NCBI GenBank assembly: GCA_945936265.1
Contig: CAMETB010000050.1
Location: 1 to 9,032 of the forward strand
Reading direction: 5' to 3'
Length of the DNA stretch: 9,032 bases
Origin: an uncultured Clostridia bacterium
GTDB taxonomy: Bacteria > Bacillota > Clostridia > Oscillospirales > CAG-272
Positions 6,136-9,032 of this stretch are shown piece by piece (position 1 is the stretch's first letter; each line of letters starts with the position of its first letter). The position numbers and the translations under genes are program-made. The notes beneath the pieces were generated by a model that was not told the DNA's origin, made no database searches, and saw only the letters and a program-made list of their open reading frames with translations.

Positions 6136-6974
6136 GCGAGCTCCTTACGAATTACAGCAAGATAGATTATCTTTGGTTTGACGGTTGCGGCTCCGAGGGG
6201 CATGAGTACGACAGGGAGCGCATAGTTTCAGAGATACGCAGAATGCAGCCCGACATTTTAACCTTCTGCGACCCCGAGTGGACGCCCGGTGTCCGCTGGA
6301 TAGGCAACGAGGACGGATATGCCTCGCTTGACAATCCGCTCGTGGTTTCGTCGGTTGATTTTTCGGAGCTTTCCACCGAGGAACAAAAGCTTGACAAAGC
6401 GGTCTTTTTGCCCGCGGAGTGCGATTGTAGGATAAGGGACACCTGGTTCTACGACGATAACGAAAACACGCTCAAAAGCCTTGACGAATTGTTCGGTATG
6501 TACGAAATGTCCGTCGGGCACGGCTCGAATTTCCTCCTCGATATAGGCCCCGACAACAGAGGACTTTTGCCCGATGCGGACGTGGCGCGAGTTCTCGAAC
6601 TCGGAGAAAAAATACGTCGCTCTTTTTCCGTACCGCTTAACTATACCGATCCGTCAAAATGCGGTGACACCTACACAATAGTACATAAAGAACTTGACAG
6701 AGAGGATTGGAAAATACCCGAAAAAAGCCGCCTTTCAAACTGTCTTGTGATAAAAGAGGATCTGACAAACGCTCAATCGGTCACCTCTTTCAGAATATAC
6801 GGCTATCTGCCCACTTATCAAAAGAAAAAGGTGCTTCTTTTCGAGGGGCACACGGTAGGGCACAAGGTCATTTGCCGTTTCGGAGCGATACGCTCTTCAA
6901 AATTCGAGGTCGAGGTAACCGGTCATAACGGACCTTACTCGCTCACCGAGATAAAAGCTTTTTATATAGAATAA
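6069..6974 (+). CDS. GH29 alpha-L-fucosidase, C-terminal portion after the frameshift
   Basis: This frame continues the enzyme from about 6093 (FTGKEYDDDFIGQ). It includes the catalytic-nucleophile motif IDYLWFDGCGSEG, with Asp160 of the joined numbering as the expected nucleophile. Then follow FCDPEWTPGVRWIGNEDG, the NFLLDIGPDNRGLLPDADV stretch that normally ends the barrel, and a C-terminal beta-sandwich (NCLVIKEDL, FRIYGYLPTY, EGHTVGHKVICRF). The ATG at 6069 has no SD and lies where the other frame encodes conserved PAQWG, so it is not taken as a true start. Positions 5704-6974 are 1,271 bases, one short of a multiple of three. It is followed 14 bases later by the membrane protein gene, presumably in the same operon. 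Confidence 0.88.
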   Translation: MGKICNTFFTGKEYDDDFIGQIGELLTNYSKIDYLWFDGCGSEGHEYDRERIVSEIRRMQPDILTFCDPEWTPGVRWIGNEDGYASLDNPLVVSSVDFSELSTEEQKLDKAVFLPAECDCRIRDTWFYDDNENTLKSLDELFGMYEMSVGHGSNFLLDIGPDNRGLLPDADVARVLELGEKIRRSFSVPLNYTDPSKCGDTYTIVHKELDREDWKIPEKSRLSNCLVIKEDLTNAQSVTSFRIYGYLPTYQKKKVLLFEGHTVGHKVICRFGAIRSSKFEVEVTGHNGPYSLTEIKAFYIE

Positions 6975-6988
6975 ACGGAGGCAACGTG

Positions 6989-7756
6989 ATGGAAAAAACC
7001 AAAAACGAAAAAATTCTTTCATTACTTATAATACCTTTTTTCGCCCTCTATTTTATAATACTTGCAGCAGAGAGGGTACAAAGCCTTGTAAGGTCCTTTG
7101 CGGATAAGTCACTCTCTCCGTTTTCGGACGGCTTTGGCACCTATATCTATATGCTCGCCATAGCCTCGCTCGTTGCTTCTTTTGCAATTCTTCTGTTTGC
7201 GGGCTTGTACGTTCTGACAAGCAAAAAGGCGTACTCGCGCACGTTTGTCACCTTTCTTGTAACCGTGGCGTCGGGCGTTATTCTGCTCTCGGGCATGGTG
7301 CACACGGAATATACCGTAGCCCCCGTTCAGTTTATATCCTACGGCGCACTCATTGTCGCCATGATACTTAAAACGGTGCTCCGGCAAAAGGAAAACGACG
7401 GTGCGCCGCTTCGTTGGCTCACCCTTTCGTATATCGTCGCCTTTTCAATGGCGATACCCGTTTGCTACCGCGCAACCTCGATTGAGCATATGAACCTCTT
7501 TTATATTGCCGAGTGCGCAACCTCGTTTTTGCTCGTCGTCGGCTTTACCTATCTTCTTTACCTCGTTATGACTAACGCCCCGACGGGAAAAATGCTCACC
7601 CCGATAATACCCGCCGTGTCGCTTGTCGGCAATACGCTCGCCATCGCGCTTTGGTGGCGTGAGAAGATAAACGCTTTCGTCCTCATCTTTCTTGCAATAT
7701 CAACAATTCTGTGGCTCGTCACGGCGGTTATATCGGCAAAACGCAAAAAATCTTAA
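6989..7756 (+). CDS. Integral membrane protein, about eight transmembrane helices, unknown function
   Basis: A 255-residue hydrophobic protein I do not recognise. Probable helices, by eye, are at about 8-28, 48-77, 84-104, 108-130, 140-162, 168-196, 202-222 and 225-248. The N-terminus is lysine-rich (MEKTKNEK) and the C-terminus basic (SAKRKKS), both plausibly cytoplasmic. No catalytic motif or ABC, MFS or PTS signature is visible. ATG 6989 is preferred over GTG 6986 because GGAGG (6977-6981) is seven bases from the ATG but only four from the GTG. It begins 14 bases after the fucosidase stop with no terminator between, so co-transcription is likely. A role linked to fucoside uptake would be guesswork. 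Confidence 0.85.
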   Translation: MEKTKNEKILSLLIIPFFALYFIILAAERVQSLVRSFADKSLSPFSDGFGTYIYMLAIASLVASFAILLFAGLYVLTSKKAYSRTFVTFLVTVASGVILLSGMVHTEYTVAPVQFISYGALIVAMILKTVLRQKENDGAPLRWLTLSYIVAFSMAIPVCYRATSIEHMNLFYIAECATSFLLVVGFTYLLYLVMTNAPTGKMLTPIIPAVSLVGNTLAIALWWREKINAFVLIFLAISTILWLVTAVISAKRKKS

Positions 7757-7773
7757 AAATCTCAAAAAACCTA

Positions 7774-7802
7774 TTGACAAGTCAAAAACATAATGGTATA
7801 AT
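7774..7802 (+). promoter_or_regulatory. Perfect-consensus sigma-A promoter of the metQ leader
   Basis: TTGACA (7774-7779), exactly 17 bases, TATAAT (7797-7802). Both hexamers match consensus fully, implying strong initiation with control placed after initiation. The start point is near 7809. I see no other promoter before metQ. Confidence 0.95.
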
Positions 7803-7836
7803 GGCAACAACAAAAAACTTTGAAGGGAGAGCACCC

Positions 7837-7947
7837 ATGAGAAATCTTCGCTGCGCGTTCTTCGGTATGGATATGGCAGAGATGTGCATGTGCAACATGT
7901 GCATGGTTTCGCATACGAATTTTTCCGATGTGCTTTCTGCCAGATAA
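7837..7947 (+). CDS. Met/Cys-rich 36-residue small ORF, putative attenuation leader peptide
   Basis: ATG 7837 has AGGGAG (7824-7829) seven bases upstream. The peptide starts MRNLRCAFFG, has the core MDMAEMCMCNMCM (residues 11-23) and ends in SDVLSAR. Six Met and three Cys fall in those 13 residues; a fourth Cys is residue 6. It follows a perfect promoter, and an intrinsic terminator begins 23 bases after its stop; beyond that lies a methionine-type substrate-binding protein gene. This is the classical layout of an amino-acid attenuator, so I infer ribosomes stall here when charged Met-tRNA or Cys-tRNA is scarce. A 10-pair hairpin (7882-7904) spans the Met/Cys codons. Alternatively it could be a functional metal-binding micropeptide. 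I do not recognise the peptide as a named family. Confidence 0.72.
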   Translation: MRNLRCAFFGMDMAEMCMCNMCMVSHTNFSDVLSAR

Positions 7948-7970
7948 TTTTTGATAAATTGTCATAGTGT

Positions 7971-8001
7971 AAGAGGGAGCCTGTCGGGCATCCCTCTTTT
8001 T
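7971..8001 (+). terminator. Intrinsic terminator between the Met/Cys leader ORF and metQ
   Basis: AAGAGGGA (7971-7978) and GCC (7979-7981) pair with GGC (7987-7989) and TCCCTCTT (7991-7998), with one bulged A at 7990 and loop TGTCG. A T run follows to 8001, with another at 8004-8008. Because no promoter is visible after it, metQ expression should depend on readthrough, consistent with attenuation. Confidence 0.88.
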
Positions 8002-8033
8002 GATTTTTAACTTACTTAACAAAGGAGATAATT

Positions 8034-8129
8034 ATGTATAACAAATGGTTTTACATAGTCGTTCATTCCAATCTCAATAACGGGCGAATGTGCAGGCGGT
8101 CATATTCGGGCGTTTTTGAAAATAAATAA
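8034..8129 (+). CDS. Small 31-residue ORF between the terminator and metQ
   Basis: ATG 8034 has AAGGAG (8022-8027) six bases upstream. The peptide begins MYNKWFYIVVHSNLNNG and continues RMCRRSYSGVFENK, ending at TAA 8127-8129. It has a hydrophobic aromatic start and a basic RMCRR cluster, no signal-peptide cleavage motif and no known domain. It is transcribed only when the terminator at 7971-8001 is passed, and ends 29 bases before metQ. It could be a second leader peptide, a translational coupling element or a small protein in its own right. The strong ribosome binding site is the main evidence for translation. Confidence 0.6.
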   Translation: MYNKWFYIVVHSNLNNGRMCRRSYSGVFENK

Positions 8130-8158
8130 TTTAATTTTGATTTAAGGAGAAAATAACA

Positions 8159-9013
8159 ATGAAAAAGGTAATTTCGATTTTACTCGTTGCCGCTTTGGCA
8201 TTAACTTCACTTTTCGCATTCGCATCCTGCGGCAAGAATAATACCGTAGACGCAAACTATTTCCAGCATCAGCCCTACCTTGATAAGTTCAACGCAGAAA
8301 ACGGAACAAACATTGTTTCTGTCGGCGCCATACACGTTGAGCCTATGGGACTTTACGCAGGCAAGAGAGCCTCGCTTGACAATATAGACGGTGCAAAAAT
8401 AGGCGTTCCGAACGACGCAACAAACGAAGCAAGAGCACTCCTTCTTCTCGAAGCAAACGGATATATCAAGCTCAAAGAGGGCGCAGGTATTACCGCAACC
8501 AAACTTGATATAGTTGAAAACCCGCACAACATAGAAATAGTTGAAATGGATGCTTCATCGTTGCCCTTGCAACTTGAATCGCTTGATTTTGCCATAATAA
8601 ACTCCAATTTTGCACTTTCCAAGGGACTCAATCCCGTAAAAGATTCTCTTATCATAGAGGGTTCGTACTCGGCATACGCAAACATAGTTGCAGTGAAGGC
8701 AGGCAATGAAAACACTCCAAAGACCAAGGCACTTGTAGCCGCACTCAAGAGCCAGCAGATAAAGGACTTCATAGCGGCAAATTATGATGGTGCAGTTATA
8801 AGCGTTGTTGATAATCCGACCGACGGATTTGACAGCACGGTTGATTACAGCGCATTAAACGGCACCACGATAACCGTTGCCGCATCTCCCACACCTCACG
8901 CAGAGATACTCAAAGAGGCTGCAAAGATACTTGCTACCAAGGGAATAACGCTCGTTGTACAGGAATACAGCGATTATGTATTTCCTAACACCGTAGTAAA
9001 CGATAGCAAATAA
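8159..9013 (+). CDS. metQ: MetQ/NlpA-family substrate-binding lipoprotein, circularly permuted
   Basis: Expected to capture methionine (or a related amino acid) outside the membrane and deliver it to a MetNI ABC importer; metN and metI would lie beyond the window. ATG 8159 has AAGGAG upstream. Residues 1-24 form a lipoprotein signal ending FASC. The mature chain then begins at VDANYFQHQPYL (30-41), normally about 50 residues inside mature MetQ. It continues with VGAIHVEPMGLY (55-66), PNDATNEARALLLLE (84-98), INSNFAL (147-153) and SAYANIVAVK (171-180). After the usual C-terminus (near DGAVISVVD, 210-218) come NGTTITVAASPTPHAEIL (234-251) and QEYSDYVFPNTVV (268-280), the usual N-terminal strand-helix-strand. 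No element is lost, only the order differs. The 284-residue length is normal for the family. The family call is firm; function after permutation is inferred. Confidence 0.9.
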   Translation: MKKVISILLVAALALTSLFAFASCGKNNTVDANYFQHQPYLDKFNAENGTNIVSVGAIHVEPMGLYAGKRASLDNIDGAKIGVPNDATNEARALLLLEANGYIKLKEGAGITATKLDIVENPHNIEIVEMDASSLPLQLESLDFAIINSNFALSKGLNPVKDSLIIEGSYSAYANIVAVKAGNENTPKTKALVAALKSQQIKDFIAANYDGAVISVVDNPTDGFDSTVDYSALNGTTITVAASPTPHAEILKEAAKILATKGITLVVQEYSDYVFPNTVVNDSK

Positions 9014-9032
9014 TCAAAAGAATAAAACCGTC
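9014..9032 (+). other. Start of the spacer downstream of metQ
   Basis: Nineteen bases after the metQ stop contain no hairpin or T run, so transcription may continue into further genes, plausibly metN/metI. Too short to say more. Confidence 0.4.

Noticed and set aside
7711..7836. N-terminal extension of the Met/Cys small ORF
   Set aside because: It runs through the end of the membrane protein gene and the consensus promoter; ATG 7837 has its own SD.
7803..8033. SAM riboswitch or T-box upstream of metQ
   Set aside because: I found neither the SAM-I core nor a T-box TGGNACCGCG antiterminator motif by eye; a covariance-model search would settle this.

Overview
The window looks like a chromosomal segment from a Gram-positive, Clostridia-like bacterium (Bacillota), possibly a gut or rumen anaerobe. 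This is inferred from lipoprotein signal peptides, strong Shine-Dalgarno (SD) sites with TTG starts, sigma-A promoters with 17-nt spacers, a tandem glycine riboswitch, a GH29 fucosidase and surface Cys/His repeat proteins. No taxonomic marker gene is present.

Layout. (1) Positions 1-769, minus strand: the first 126 codons of an AGCS sodium:amino-acid symporter, preceded by promoter, tandem glycine riboswitch and intrinsic terminator. The visible pairing competition suggests glycine shuts the transporter off. (2) 815-916: a heptamer repeat tract and a very long terminator hairpin. (3) 922-4999, minus: one large surface lipoprotein gene with its own promoter. It has about ten Cys/His repeats followed by Ig-like beta domains, and is split by a frameshift near 2430-2472. 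(4) 5086-5534, minus: a monocistronic barstar-like RNase inhibitor with no RNase beside it. (5) 5614-7756, plus: a promoter driving a cytoplasmic GH29 alpha-L-fucosidase (frameshifted in a T5 run at 6090-6094) and an eight-helix membrane protein of unknown function. (6) 7774-9013, plus: a perfect-consensus promoter, a 36-codon Met/Cys-rich small ORF, an intrinsic terminator, a second 31-codon small ORF, then a MetQ/NlpA-type methionine-binding lipoprotein.

The most interesting unit is region 6. The MetQ protein is circularly permuted: the segment that normally opens the mature protein (TPHAEIL ... DYVxPN) sits at its C-terminus, and the mature protein begins directly at VDANYFQHQPY. Upstream, a small ORF with six Met and three Cys codons in a 13-codon stretch precedes an intrinsic terminator, the layout expected of ribosome-mediated attenuation sensing methionine and/or cysteine. 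I see no SAM riboswitch or T-box there.

Two genes are broken by single-base-scale shifts near short homopolymers. Assembly or sequencing error is a serious alternative to real pseudogenes or programmed frameshifting, and should be excluded first.
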